This document shows positions 14,231 to 25,714 of a stretch of DNA of 39,919 bases, in pieces (position 1 is the first letter of the stretch; the number at the start of each line of letters is the position of its first letter). Made by a program: the position numbers and the translations under genes. The notes below the pieces were generated by a model that saw only the letters and a list, made by a program, of their open reading frames with translations, was not told the origin of the DNA and did no database searches. This DNA comes from Rhizomucor pusillus. Lineage: Eukaryota > Mucoromycota > Mucoromycetes > Mucorales > Lichtheimiaceae. The DNA lies in contig FWWN02000643.1 of assembly GCA_900175165.2 (NCBI GenBank), positions 1 to 39,919 on the forward strand, written 5' to 3'.

Positions 14231-17080
14231 ATGGACAATTTAAAGCGAAGGCATATACCTCAGGCCTCGCCCAACACACCATTTGAGGAGGCTCAATTCA
14301 CGCAGACATCTTCACCACCGCCACTGCAACAACAACAACAGCAGCAGCAGCAGCAGCACTTTGCAGCATACCCTGACCTGAGACAGACACCACCGCCAGC
14401 TTACAGCCCAGCAGGCTACTATGACGACATAGGCAATGAAAAGCTATACAAGTCGGCAACGCAGCAGCAGCATCGCATTGTATACTCTTCAAATAAGGTA
14501 CGACACTTTGAGAACTTGTCGAAACCGACCAAGTGACCAACAGCTGAGCAATATATAGTACATTGCGTTCTGCCAGGAACACCATCGCGTTTTGATTCCA
14601 ACCGTTTTGACACTCATATCATTCTGGCTGCGTTTCCGTAACATTGGATGGTCAAACATTGTTGTGTGGGACGAGGCAAGTTAGTAACGGAAGGACCGGA
14701 TTGGATTGGATTACACGTGCTATTGGTACCCGATCTAACAAGAATCACCTTTCTCTCATTATCCAATAGGCACATTTTGGAAAGGTAGATCACGGAACGC
14801 GAGAGAGAGTGCATATTATTAGCTTATTTACCATGGCGTACAGTTTGGGTCGCATTATCTAAAGAACGAGTTCTACTTTGACGTTCATCCGCCCCTCGGC
14901 AAAATGCTGGTCGGCTTGTCCGGTCTGCTTGCCGGCTACAAGGGTGATTTTGGATTCGAATCCGGACACACGTACCCTGAAAACGTCAACTACGCGGGTA
15001 TGCGTATCTTCAACGCGTTCTGGGGCGCTCTTCTGGTTCCGTTGGCGTACTTGACGGCTCGCGAACTGAAAATGTCCTACAAGGCAAGCATTCTTGCAGC
15101 TACTATGGTGTTGCTAGGTAAAGAGGAATGAATTATATGTGTACAGTGGATTATTGATGTACTTGGCATAGATACTGCTTACCTTTGCATCAGTCGTTTC
15201 ATTCTTTTGGATTCGATGCTCATGTTCTTTACATGCTTGTCTCTATACTGTCTGACTGTATTTCACAACCAAAGAGATAGGTACGATGCCATGTGTAAAA
15301 TGTACATTGCAAGCAGTAGCTAATGTGTTCCGTAGACCTTTTTCGCCAGAATGGTGGCTGTGGCTCGCTCTTACTGGCTTCTCACTCGGCTGTGTATCTA
15401 GCGTCAAATGGGTCGGTTTCTTTGTTGTAGCTCTCGTTGGACTGTACACCATTGAGGATCTGTGGAACATGCTGGGAGATTTGCAGATGCCTGTGAAGAC
15501 CTACATCAGCCACTGGATAGCGAGAATTATATGCTTGATTTGTATCCCCATTGCAGTTTATATTTTGACCTTTGCGATTCATTTTGCTATCTTGTATCGA
15601 AGTGGACCCGGAGACGCTCAAATGAGCTCGCTCTTTCAAGCCGGCCTGGTTGGAAATAACTTTGAAAAGAATCCTCTAGGTAAGCATGACATGATATCTG
15701 TGCCAGATGCGACAGAGTACTTAACCTTAGTGCTACGCAAAAGAACTTGCTTACGGATCCAAGGTGACCATCAAGAATTATGGCTACGGAGGTGGATTGC
15801 TTCACTCGCACATCCAACTGTATCCTGAAGGATCAAAGCAGCAGCAGATCACATGCTATCACTACAAAGACGATAACAATCACTGGATTGTTCGGCCGCC
15901 GCGTGAAGCCAAGAACCCTGAAGAGTACGAGAGTGAGACGGATATCCGATTTGTGAAGGATGGCGACATTGTTCGTTTGATGCATGCTATGACCGGTCGA
16001 AACTTGCACAGCCATCCTATCAATGCGCCAATCACCACCAGTCAGTGGGAAGTCAGTGGTTATGGAGATGATAACATTGGCGATATCCAGGACAACTGGA
16101 AAGTGGAGATCGTAAACGATGTGGCGCACGACGATAAAGAACGAGTGCGTTCGTTGACGACGCGATTCCGTTTACGCCACGTCCAGCTTGACTGTCTGCT
16201 TGCAGCGAACAATGTCATTTTGCCTCAATGGGGTTTCAAGCAAGTTGAAGTAACCTGCGACAAGCGTAACAGAGAGGATGATCCTCACACTTGGTGGAAC
16301 ATCGAAGAGCATTACAATGACAAACGTAAGTTGTTGCTTCTACGACCAGTAATTTAAATGATTAATTAGATTGTTTTAGTTCCTCCTGCACCCAAGAACG
16401 CCTACAAATCCAAATTCTTGCACGATTTCTGGCATCTTAACGTCGCCATGTGGACGTCCAACAATGCACTTATTCCTGATCCCGATAAAGAAGATATTCT
16501 TTCCTCCACTCCAAGCGAATGGCCATTGGCTTCGGTTGGTTTGAGAATGTGCGGATGGGGCGACGATATTATCAAGTTTTATCTGCTCGGAAGCCCTGCC
16601 GTTTGGTGGACTGCGTTTGCTTCCCTTATCGTTTTCCTGGCAACAGCTGCGTTCTACATTATCCGTATGCAGCGCAAGATCTTTGATCTCTCGAATGGTA
16701 CGTATATCAAATCAATTCCTTAGCATACAAATATCTGATGATCAATTTTTACAGCCCAATGGGAGTACTTTTTCTTTGTTGGCAAAACATTGTTTCTGGG
16801 CTGGTTTCTGCATTACATACCGTTCTTCATTATGGGCCGTGTGACATATTTGCACCACTACTTCCCAGCACTTTACTTTAGTATTCTGATGGTACCCTTC
16901 ATGTTGGAACACTTGACCGCGAACAAGTCTCAGCGGACGCAGTGGCTAGTGTTTGGAACTGTATACGCAGCTGTCATCTTGGTCTTCATCTATTTTGCGC
17001 CGGTCGCGTATGGTATGAAGGGTCCTATCGAAAACTACAGCGGTCGACGATGGCTCAAGAGCTGGAACCTTGTTGACTAG
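14231..17080 (+). CDS. PMT2: Dolichyl-phosphate-mannose:protein O-mannosyltransferase, PMT2 type
   Basis: The predicted protein is 783 aa from nine exons: 14231-14497, 14559-14675, 14770-14784, 14844-15117, 15172-15280, 15336-15679, 15744-16325, 16380-16697 and 16755-17080. It is a multi-pass ER membrane enzyme that transfers mannose from Dol-P-Man to Ser/Thr. The conserved DE motif (VVWDEAHFGK, about residues 125-133) lies in the first luminal loop, followed by FDVHPPLGKM. MIR-domain sequence follows (YGYGGGLLHSH, then the ITCYHYKDDNNHW region). C-terminal transmembrane segments include GWFLHYIPFF and LHHYFPALYF; HHYFPALYF is typical of PMT2. The N-terminus has a Q10 run. Exon 3 is 15 nt, coding AHFGK. 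The intron before it uses a GC donor (GAG|GCAAGT), and the intron before exon 7 ends in AAAAG. Confidence 0.95.
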
Positions 17081-17169
17081 CAAAGGAAAGGAAAACAAGA
17101 CACGCAATAATACAAACTCCATAAACAGACATTATTCCCACTCTTGCATCTATTTGTCTTTGCTCTCAG

Positions 17170-17175
17170 AATAAA
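17170..17175 (+). terminator. Poly(A) signal of PMT2
   Basis: AATAAA about 90 nt after the PMT2 stop, embedded in an A-run. Confidence 0.5.
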
Positions 17176-18000
17176 AAAAAAACTATTTTTGTCGATTTTG
17201 ATCTAGAAATAGTTGCGCACATACGCTACTTTCACAGGTTCACCAAGAAAAACGCTTTACATGACCAAGCAACCACATATCCTGTACCACTTCGCCATTA
17301 TGCCGATGCCTCTCAATGTCTGTGCGCAAGAACACTACCACTGTTATGCACGTTGATAACCTTGCGCGTCTCATAATTCAGTGTAAACCAAACCGGAAAG
17401 ACACTTGCGGTTATCAATCGCATCTCATATTCATATTCAGTAACGGCTGCGTCATGTCTCGGAACGATTTCTGCCTGCTATTTGCAGCTACATCGAAGCA
17501 CATTCACATGGAATACGTATGATTATGTATACCAAGTCCATCTTTATTGTATATAAATACCTTGCAAATCACCCTAAGGATCGGACAGACTTCCAGAAAG
17601 TTCCGTCTGCCACAAAGCATATTCAAGTTTTTTTTGTTACATATCGGCCCTGAAGATCGTGCAGATGTGAGCAACACAATCAAACAAGCAAAGGGAGCAC
17701 ATGACCTCCAGATCGGTTCCCAGATATGTATATTGATAAAATGTCAAGGACAGGGATCGATTACGCAAAGTGTGTGGGACAGAAATCCATGCACATCGTC
17801 CCTCGGGACGAGCGAAAGCTGTTTAATAAGCTTTAGTGCAGTTTTCTGGGATGATTACATATCTCTCTTTCTTTTTCTTCTTTCTCTCTCTCCCCACACA
17901 TCTTGTTTTTCCCGCGGCGAAACCTAATAAACAAACACACAACAAGCTCGCACATACAAACATACAGACATTCATCAGCGATATCCTTGTCACTGCGAAT
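17176..18000. other. Intergenic upstream of dehydrogenase, no gene supported
   Basis: Two open frames (17316-17522 and 17547-17927) show no family resemblance, and the second ends over a pyrimidine-rich promoter-like tract (17866-17895). I treat the stretch as the PMT2 3' flank plus the dehydrogenase promoter and leader. Confidence 0.5.
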
Positions 18001-19430
18001 ATGCCAATTACCAGCTATCAACCTGCAGAGCAACAAAGTGATGAGCAACAGCAAGACTACAGAAGACATCAGAGCCAGGAAAACTACGGAGCAGTCTTAA
18101 AGCTTCCTCAAAGACTTGACATGGTTGCAATGCCCATGCCTCCTCTGAAAGACGGCTACGTGCAAGTGCAGATGAAAACTGTCAGTGTCAGCGACGCAGA
18201 CGTCCGGCTTTGGAAGAATGGCAGCACGCCAAATTTACTTGGTGGAAGTGACAGCGTCGTGCTTGGTTGCGAAGGCGCGGGCGTGGTCACTGCGGTGGGT
18301 GCGCATGTGCACAACCTTAGAGTAGGAGATCGGGTGGTTGTCGAGCCGTAAGTTCATCCGGTTCACATTTATTAATTACGTGCTCTGTACGCAGGAGAAT
18401 TGATTATATTCTGCATAGCTGTATCCCGTGCAGAATGTGCGATCGTTGTATCTCTGGTCGTTACAACTTGTGCCTTGACTTGGCTATCCTGGGAACCGCA
18501 AAAGCCAACGGACTGTTTCAGAAATTTGTCACGCATCCGGCTCCGTGGTTGCACAGGTAGAAACCTTAACAAAACGCGCATCCCGTCTCTCACACCTTTA
18601 TTTTTTATTTTTTTTTTTTTTTTACTTAGGATCCCTGACGGTTTGAACCATGTGAGTTTCAAGGAAGCAGCGTTGATGGAGCCTCTCTCGACAGCCATCG
18701 CTGCTCTCGATCGCGCCGCAATCGGGCTAGGACAATCGTTGCTGATAACAGGGTGCAACGTGCTCGCATGCCTTGTACTCAAGGTCGCCCGGGCAACCGG
18801 CATCAACCCGATCGTCGTCGCAGTTGACAGAGAGGAGAGCCGGGAACGAGCTTTATCCATGGGTGCAGACCAAGTCTACGTCATGGACCCTATCCAGCGC
18901 GACCACGAAGTCGCAACCGACTTGAGAGCTCTCATCGCAGGAAACGATGCAATCATGGGAGGCGTCGAAGCTGCAGTGGAATGCACGGGCCAGGAGATGT
19001 TTCTCCGCGTAGCAATCATGGCAACCCAGCCTGGAGGCACTTGCTGCCGCATTGCCACCGGAAACTATGAGCAGACAGTGCCTGTCAGCGTACTGGCTAT
19101 GCGAAGCGTCACTCTAAGTGGTGTCAACAGGTCAGTGGCACAGAAGTGTCGCGTTGTGCATCCAGTTTATATTCAATTTTGTTTGCAACCGCTCGGATAG
19201 ATCTCATCATGTATATCCACGTGCACTAGAGCTTGTTGCAAGTGGACGTTTGCAACTTGGAGATCTTATTTCTGAGGAGTAAGTTGATAAAGTGAAATGT
19301 AACTGTATCTTTGAGAACATCGCATTAATGTTTCTGTTACACGTGCAGGTACGGTTTCGACGATCTTCAGCAGGCTCTCGAAGTTGCTAGTTTGAACGGA
19401 GAAGCACAAAAAGTCCAAATAAATATCTAA
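18001..19430 (+). CDS. Zinc-type medium-chain dehydrogenase (sorbitol/xylitol DH-like), altered active site
   Basis: The predicted protein is 389 aa from five exons: 18001-18347, 18395-18556, 18630-19130, 19201-19278 and 19349-19430. It has a GroES-like domain, then a Rossmann domain. The structural-zinc lobe is intact: C128-x2-C131-x2-C134-x7-C142. MEPLSTA (which carries one catalytic-zone Glu) is also present. The catalytic zinc positions are changed: the Cys of the usual GICGSD is Ser64 (VSVSDAD), and the His of GHE is Cys90 (GCEGAG). Sorbitol-dehydrogenase-like sequence suggests a polyol or related substrate, but activity may be altered or lost. The N-terminus (about 30 residues) is Gln-rich and non-conserved. 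Intron 18557-18629 carries a long T tract before its acceptor. An AATAAA follows at 19465. Confidence 0.88.
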
Positions 19431-19464
19431 ATAGTAATAAGAAAAGATAAAGTGAAGAAACAGC

Positions 19465-19470
19465 AATAAA
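19465..19470 (+). terminator. Poly(A) signal of the dehydrogenase
   Basis: AATAAA, 35 nt after the stop codon and 124 nt before the next gene's ATG. Confidence 0.6.
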
Positions 19471-19593
19471 GGCTGCTGCTGGTGACATATAAGCAAATGC
19501 GCTTCTAGTGGCTGAGCGGGGAAATCAGTAGCATATGGAAAAGAAGGCGGGCGAGGCACGGACCCGTAAATCGGTTTCTGCAGTTTGACAGCA

Positions 19594-21264
19594 ATGGAAA
19601 CGGAAGAGGATACATTCGAAGGGTTCTGGGCTTTGCGCGTTGATCCTGGTTTGACGTTCTGCCAGATCGCTCCTGCTAGCTATCGCGTTACTATGGTAAG
19701 AGGGAGGAGAGAGAGAAAGATTCGTTGGAAGGAAGCATGAAAGGATAGAAATGTCAAGACTGAAACCTGATTGCTAGGCCGCTTACGGCGAAACGAAAGA
19801 TTCCACGAGATCGACGCTGCGTGTTTACATTGACAAAATGGATTTTGTACTGTGCTCTTTGAGACCCGGAAAGGTAAAAAGGCATTGAGTGAAATGACAG
19901 GTCAATGGCATTCGTTGGAACTTATACGTGTTGCGTGGTAGCTCACTCAGCAACCTCTCAACCTCACTGTTGTTAAAGGAGAAGAAGTCCAATTTTCTGT
20001 CACTGGTAACAAGTAGGTGTTACTATTGACGTGCATGGACAGTATGCAATCGGCTTGACATTTTTCAATTTGCACTTAGCCCTGTTTACTTGACTGGCAA
20101 CTACTTGAAAGAAGAAAGCGACGAGAGCGACGAAGACATCGACGACGAGGAACTCGCAGCTTTTTTGAATGCACATGGACAAATTGACGGCGACGCGTGA
20201 GTGATCGAAAAAGAACTACCGTGATTCTTTGAGTTGTTAGGTATATTGACTCCTTTTTGCGTTGTAGGGCCACTAAAGCCAAAGAACGCGCAGAATTGTG
20301 TAAGTGGAGATATCATTGCATCCTGGCAACTGATATAGTCTTTTTAACTATGACGTTTTAGTGTCATTGATGGATAAAGAGTTGCCCTCGGATACAGACG
20401 ATGAATCATTCGAAGAAGAGGAGAGTGACGAGGATGAAAACGAAGAGGAAGAGGAACAAGAAGAAAGCGAGGATGAGGATGAGGAAGAAGAGGACGAGGA
20501 AGAGGAAGAGGAACCTGCAAAAGCTACCAGCACTCCTGAGAAAGCTAAAAAAAAGGTCAAATTCGCGGATCAGCAAGCCAAAGTAGAAAAGAAGGAAGTG
20601 GCAAAACCAACAAAAGAACAACCAAAGCCAACTCCAGCAGCCGACAAGAAAGAGCCTGCAAAGTCCAAGAAGCGACCCGCTGAGGAGGAAAAGGGCGCTG
20701 TCGATAAGAAGGCAAAGGCCGAAGAAACCAAGCAAACGGAGCCTGAGGTGAGTCCACAGCAACGTATACATATTCAGAAGAGAATACCAATACATACGCG
20801 AAATATATAGGTCAAAGACTTTACCAAACTGAACTTTACAGATACCAAAATCGGCCAGGGACGTGGCGTCAAGAATGGTGATAAGGTGAGCAGTGGAATT
20901 CTATAGTCAATTTGCAAAGGTAAACCTACTTACTAACGTATTGTTAAGGTCGGCATTCGATACATTGGAAGACTCCAGAATGGCAAAGTGTTTGATAAGA
21001 ATGTCAGCGGCAAACCTCTGTTTGTCAATGTCGGCAGACAGGAAGTCATCAAAGGCTTCGATCAGGCCCTTGTTGGTATGAAATTGGGCGGTGAACGCAC
21101 TGTTCGTATCCCTTCCCATCTAGCATACGGCAAGAAGGGTCTCCCACCTGCTATCCCTAAAAATGCAAACTTGCAATTCGAAGTAAGTTCTAGTATCACT
21201 TGTAAAGATTCAGTCGCAATTTGCTCATTTTATCTATTAGATCAAGCTCATTTCTTTAGCCTAA
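19594..21264 (+). CDS. Nuclear FKBP-type peptidyl-prolyl isomerase (FKBP39/Fpr3-Fpr4-like)
   Basis: The predicted protein is 378 aa from nine exons: 19594-19695, 19778-19873, 19942-20012, 20080-20196, 20268-20299, 20362-20747, 20811-20885, 20949-21182 and 21241-21264. An N-terminal nucleoplasmin-like domain starts at FWALRVDPG. It is followed by an acidic Glu/Asp tract (about residues 146-185) and a Lys-rich basic stretch, then a C-terminal FKBP domain. That domain shows IGQGRGVKNGDKVGIRYIGR, NGKVFDKN, VIKGFDQALVGMK, GGERTVRIPSHLAYG and a last exon of seven codons. Members are nucleolar histone chaperones and proline isomerases. The intron before exon 8 ends in TTAAG. The poly(A) signal is just after the stop. 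It converges on the Rab6 gene, with 167 bp between stop codons. Confidence 0.94.
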
Positions 21265-21279
21265 GCATTTAGCATCTTC

Positions 21280-21285
21280 AATAAA
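21280..21285 (+). terminator. Poly(A) signal of the nuclear FKBP
   Basis: AATAAA 16 nt after the stop codon. Confidence 0.55.
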
Positions 21286-21431
21286 GCAGTCAAAAAGCAT
21301 TCTGACAACTGTAAAGAGGAAAGTCTATAGCAGGAAAACCGGCTGTCGGTCTATTAGATTTTAGGTATTATATAGAAGACGGACTATGTGACGAGGGATG
21401 ATTCGAGGCGATGCTTGATAAATATATAAAG

Positions 21432-22646
<1,215 letters not shown>

Positions 22647-22813
22647 TGCTCTTTAGAATCGTGAGTGTGTGGCAACAGGGGGCACAAAGAAGAAAAAAAA
22701 AAAGTGAAAGAATTAAAAAGGTTAAGGGGTTTTAAGCCTGACAAGTCCAAAGTTGCCATGAAAGGTACCAATTTTGTGTCACATGCAATATAGAGGATGA
22801 AATCAAAGTAAAG

Positions 22814-22819
22814 TTTATT
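22814..22819 (-). terminator. Poly(A) signal of uS2
   Basis: AATAAA on the minus strand, 31 nt beyond the stop codon. Confidence 0.6.
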
Positions 22820-22849
22820 TTGCTTTTCTATGTAGTAGATTTACATAAT

Positions 22850-23880
22850 TTAAGCGTCCCAGGAGGATTGGGCACCAGAGGCGGGAACAGCACCATCCTC
22901 AGCCCAGTCAGTGGGGGCAGCGTTCCAGTCAGCATCGGCGGCAGCGGCAATGCCAGCAACGCCCTCGCCTTCGACAGCCCATTCACCAGTGGCAGCCTCA
23001 GCAGTGGCAGCGAATTCGTTGTCCTCGAAGCCAGCAGCAGCGGCAGCAGCTTCTTGCTCCTTCTCAGCTTCCTCAGGGTCGCGGTAGAAGAACATGTCGA
23101 CCATGACGTCCCAAGGGGTCTGGTAGTCCAAAGTGCCACGGAGACGGAGGACGGCACGGGCCAAGAGCCAGTAGATCAAACCAAGAGCGTGCTTGCCCTT
23201 GTTGTTGGTGGGGATGGCAACATCGACGTACTTCAAGCTGGCGTCAGTGTCGGCAAGAGAGATGACGGGGATGTTGACATAGGAGGCTTCCATGATGGCT
23301 TGGAAGTCGGTGCGGGGGTCAGTGGTGATGATGAGGCGAGGCTCACGGAAGGAGCGGGTGATGTAGTTGGTGAAGGTACCAGGGGTGAAACGACCAACAA
23401 TAGCCTCGGCACCGATGTACTTGGCGAACTTCAAGGCAGCACGGTGACCGTAGGGACGGGCAGAGATGACAACAATGTCCTGAGGCTAGAAAATTTCCAC
23501 ATTTTACGTCAATACACTGCAATCTCTCAAAAGATATCTTGTTCTTTCTTACGTTCTCAATGGCAGCAATGATACGGGCAGCGAAGATGAGCTTTTCCCA
23601 GGTCTTGCCAAGGTTGATGAGGTGGATACCTGCGAACATCGTATATGTAAATATCCACGATTTGCTTTACATGCATTTTTTGCCTACTTACCATCAGCAC
23701 GGCGCTTGTAGACATAGGGGGTCATGCGCTTGGTGACGTTCTTGGCACCAATGTGGCACTGAGCGCTCAAAAGGAGCTGAATGTCTTCCTCGGTGGGGCT
23801 AAGAACTCGAGGGTTGTGAGTCAAACGTCAAAAGGTACAGCATTCCCATAGAAACACTTACTGGCAGGAACACGGGACAT
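22850..23880 (-). CDS. RPS0: 40S ribosomal protein uS2 (S0/SA)
   Basis: The predicted protein is 281 aa from four exons (genomic order 22850-23485, 23553-23629, 23692-23805, 23862-23880). It is a small-subunit protein needed for 20S pre-rRNA maturation and 40S assembly. Recognisable segments are [68 protein letters not shown] and the [10 protein letters not shown] region, followed by an Ala/Glu/Trp-rich acidic tail as in eukaryotic S0/SA. The first exon is 19 nt. The intron between exons 1 and 2 must end at CTCGAG rather than the more usual-looking CTTAG 8 nt downstream, because only CTCGAG keeps the frame (MSRVPAILSPTEED). An AATAAA (minus) lies 31 nt after the stop. Confidence 0.96.
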
Positions 23881-24632
23881 GGTCGTAATAGAGAAGCCTG
23901 CAGAAGGGAAAAAAATGGGCCAGGTTGTTAATTGCATGGTTCAGTTGAATAAGGACCCATCCATCCATTCATCCATCAACATATGCCAATCTCTTGCTTC
24001 CATCCGTCAAAGGGATTGTCGAGATCATCCATTTCATCTATCCATCCGTCCATTGCTAGGATACTTACGACTGGGAGTGCTCGAAGAAAAGGAAAGATCC
24101 ACGTTTGGCAACTCTGACAGGTCATATGGCTCCTCTGAGCCCGCGCACGGTATTTTTCATACTCAGCATGAAAGTCGCGTGAGTTTGACAGCGCCCACCC
24201 TGCACAGACAATTTCATCTGTGCCAGGACTGTGCAAAACTTGTGGACGGATCGGTTGCCAGGTATAATCTGTTAGGATGAGCCGAAAGCATATCTATTGT
24301 TGTCATAGTCCCAATTTCCATATCAATGTCTCTATGTGCGTCTGCGTTGCCTCATCGATGCATGTAACTGCGTTGGCGAGGCTCACAACTGCTCATAGTC
24401 ATATGCGCACAAAACTCCAGTCTGCAGACCTTCAATTGTATAGAGAGAGCACTGCTTTCAAGACGGTGTGTAGTTACATTCTAGTCTACTACTGTAATAT
24501 CTAAAAAAAAGGCAGATAGCATCCGGGCCAATCTTAGTTTATCATGCAATATCCTTCATCAACATTCATTTCTGATGAATTTAGTGTGAAGTAAACCGAA
24601 GGTGAATCGCTTTATTCACAAAGGCCATAGAC
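23881..24632. other. Spacer upstream of uS2 with CATC-rich tracts
   Basis: The region holds the uS2 promoter and the far 3' flank of eL27. It contains two CATC/CCAT-rich simple-sequence tracts, at about 23955-23979 and 24027-24053. No gene is supported; open frames here are short and lack family features. Confidence 0.5.
24611..24616 (-). terminator. Poly(A) signal of eL27
   Basis: AATAAA on the minus strand, 17 nt beyond the stop codon. Confidence 0.6.
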
Positions 24633-25479
24633 TTAGAATCTGAGCTTGGTGAAGAACCACTTGTTCTTGCCGGTTTGATATCTCTCTTCAAAGAGCTTCT
24701 TGATGACCTAGAAAAAATAGGCACAAATATTAGCAAATTCAAGAATATCAAATCCATAGCCAATAATGACAACTATCGTCCTTACTTTCTTGGATTCCTT
24801 GCGCTGGGTAGGTTCTTTGAAAGTCTCGGTGGAGACGGTGCCCTTGATCTGCTCCAAGTCAAGAGTGTAACTGAAGAGATAACCGTATGTGAGCACAAAT
24901 AATTGTGTTGCTATCATCAAGTTATGAAATATTTACCGAGTAGGCATCATGTGGTTGTAGTTGACGATCTTGATGAAGGGCTTGACCTTAGATCGCTTAG
25001 CAACCTTCTTCTTGTTCATGCCACGAGTGACCTTCAAGGGGTAACGCTCGATACCGGCAACAACGGCGTAACCATATGGTCTTTCCTTGGTGCCCTCGTC
25101 GTGGTCTACGTTGCAAGAAAAAAAAAAAGGAACGTCAGAATGCAAGGTCATGGTTGCTCTTCCATTCCCGAATTTTGTTGCGCAAAGTATGCTTGAATTT
25201 CCATTCCCACTTTCTCTCTCCACTGTGCGACACAAAAGCTGCTGGTATACATACTGCGAATAACGACGGCCTTCTTGCCGGCGTAGCGACCCTGCAAAAT
25301 GACAACGACCTATGGCAAATTGCAAATTTAGAGAATTGAATTCGACATTCGGTTGCCCAGATCTCGCGTCCACAGGATCCATCCCAAAACAATCCTTTGC
25401 TTTACGGATGCATCCATCAACGATAAGGACTAGCATTGTTCTTGATGCATACCTTGCCAGCCTTGATGAATTTGACCAT
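24633..25479 (-). CDS. RPL27: 60S ribosomal protein eL27
   Basis: The predicted protein is 136 aa, the exact usual length, from five exons (genomic order 24633-24707, 24786-24870, 24937-25105, 25255-25309, 25453-25479). It starts [24 protein letters not shown], the KOW-containing beginning of eL27. It continues [18 protein letters not shown] and ends [12 protein letters not shown]. The first exon has only nine codons. The gene is divergent from SLX4, with 235 bp between start codons. A minus-strand AATAAA (24611-24616) follows the stop by 17 nt. Confidence 0.97.
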
Positions 25480-25627
25480 CGGGCGAAAAAGTGAGAAGGT
25501 TTCAATCTCTTGTGGCCGCGTGGTTTCCCAAAGCGGTGCAGCTCTCGCAGGGAGGCGCCTGTCTGAGATTCAGAGCCAGCACTCCACACTTGACAATGCG
25601 CAGCGCTCTTTTAGTCTCCCTTGCTGC

Positions 25628-25633
25628 ACGCGT
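25628..25633. promoter_or_regulatory. MCB-like ACGCGT box in the eL27/SLX4 divergent promoter
   Basis: ACGCGT is the MluI cell-cycle box recognised by MBF in ascomycete yeasts. It lies 82 bp upstream of the SLX4 ATG and 149 bp upstream of the eL27 ATG. A role in S-phase expression of SLX4 is inference; one six-base word can arise by chance. Confidence 0.35.
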
Positions 25634-25714
25634 TCTTTTCCTTTCTGTCCGTCGGCATCTTGATGTTTTCCTGCCCAAATTGGTCAACCTAAGGAAGACC
25701 CTCCAAGCTGCAAA

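Noticed and set aside
17547..17927. 126-aa plus-strand ORF upstream of the dehydrogenase
   Set aside because: It ends across a pyrimidine-rich leader and has no recognisable domain.
18400..19200. 266-aa single ORF as a complete gene
   Set aside because: It reads exons 2-3 of the dehydrogenase partly out of frame and through the T-rich intron; the spliced model gives a continuous family match.
20348..20795. Ser-rich and Leu/Phe-rich minus-strand ORFs
   Set aside because: Reverse complements of the acidic Glu/Asp tract of the nuclear FKBP.
22820..23572. 250-aa plus-strand ORF
   Set aside because: It lies antisense to the uS2 coding exons, which have clear family sequence; its Gly/Ser/Val-rich product mirrors the codon bias of the real gene.
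23955..24053. CATC/CCAT repeats as a possible CRISPR-like or regulatory array
   Set aside because: Irregular simple-sequence repeats of four bases with no conserved spacer structure; ordinary microsatellite.
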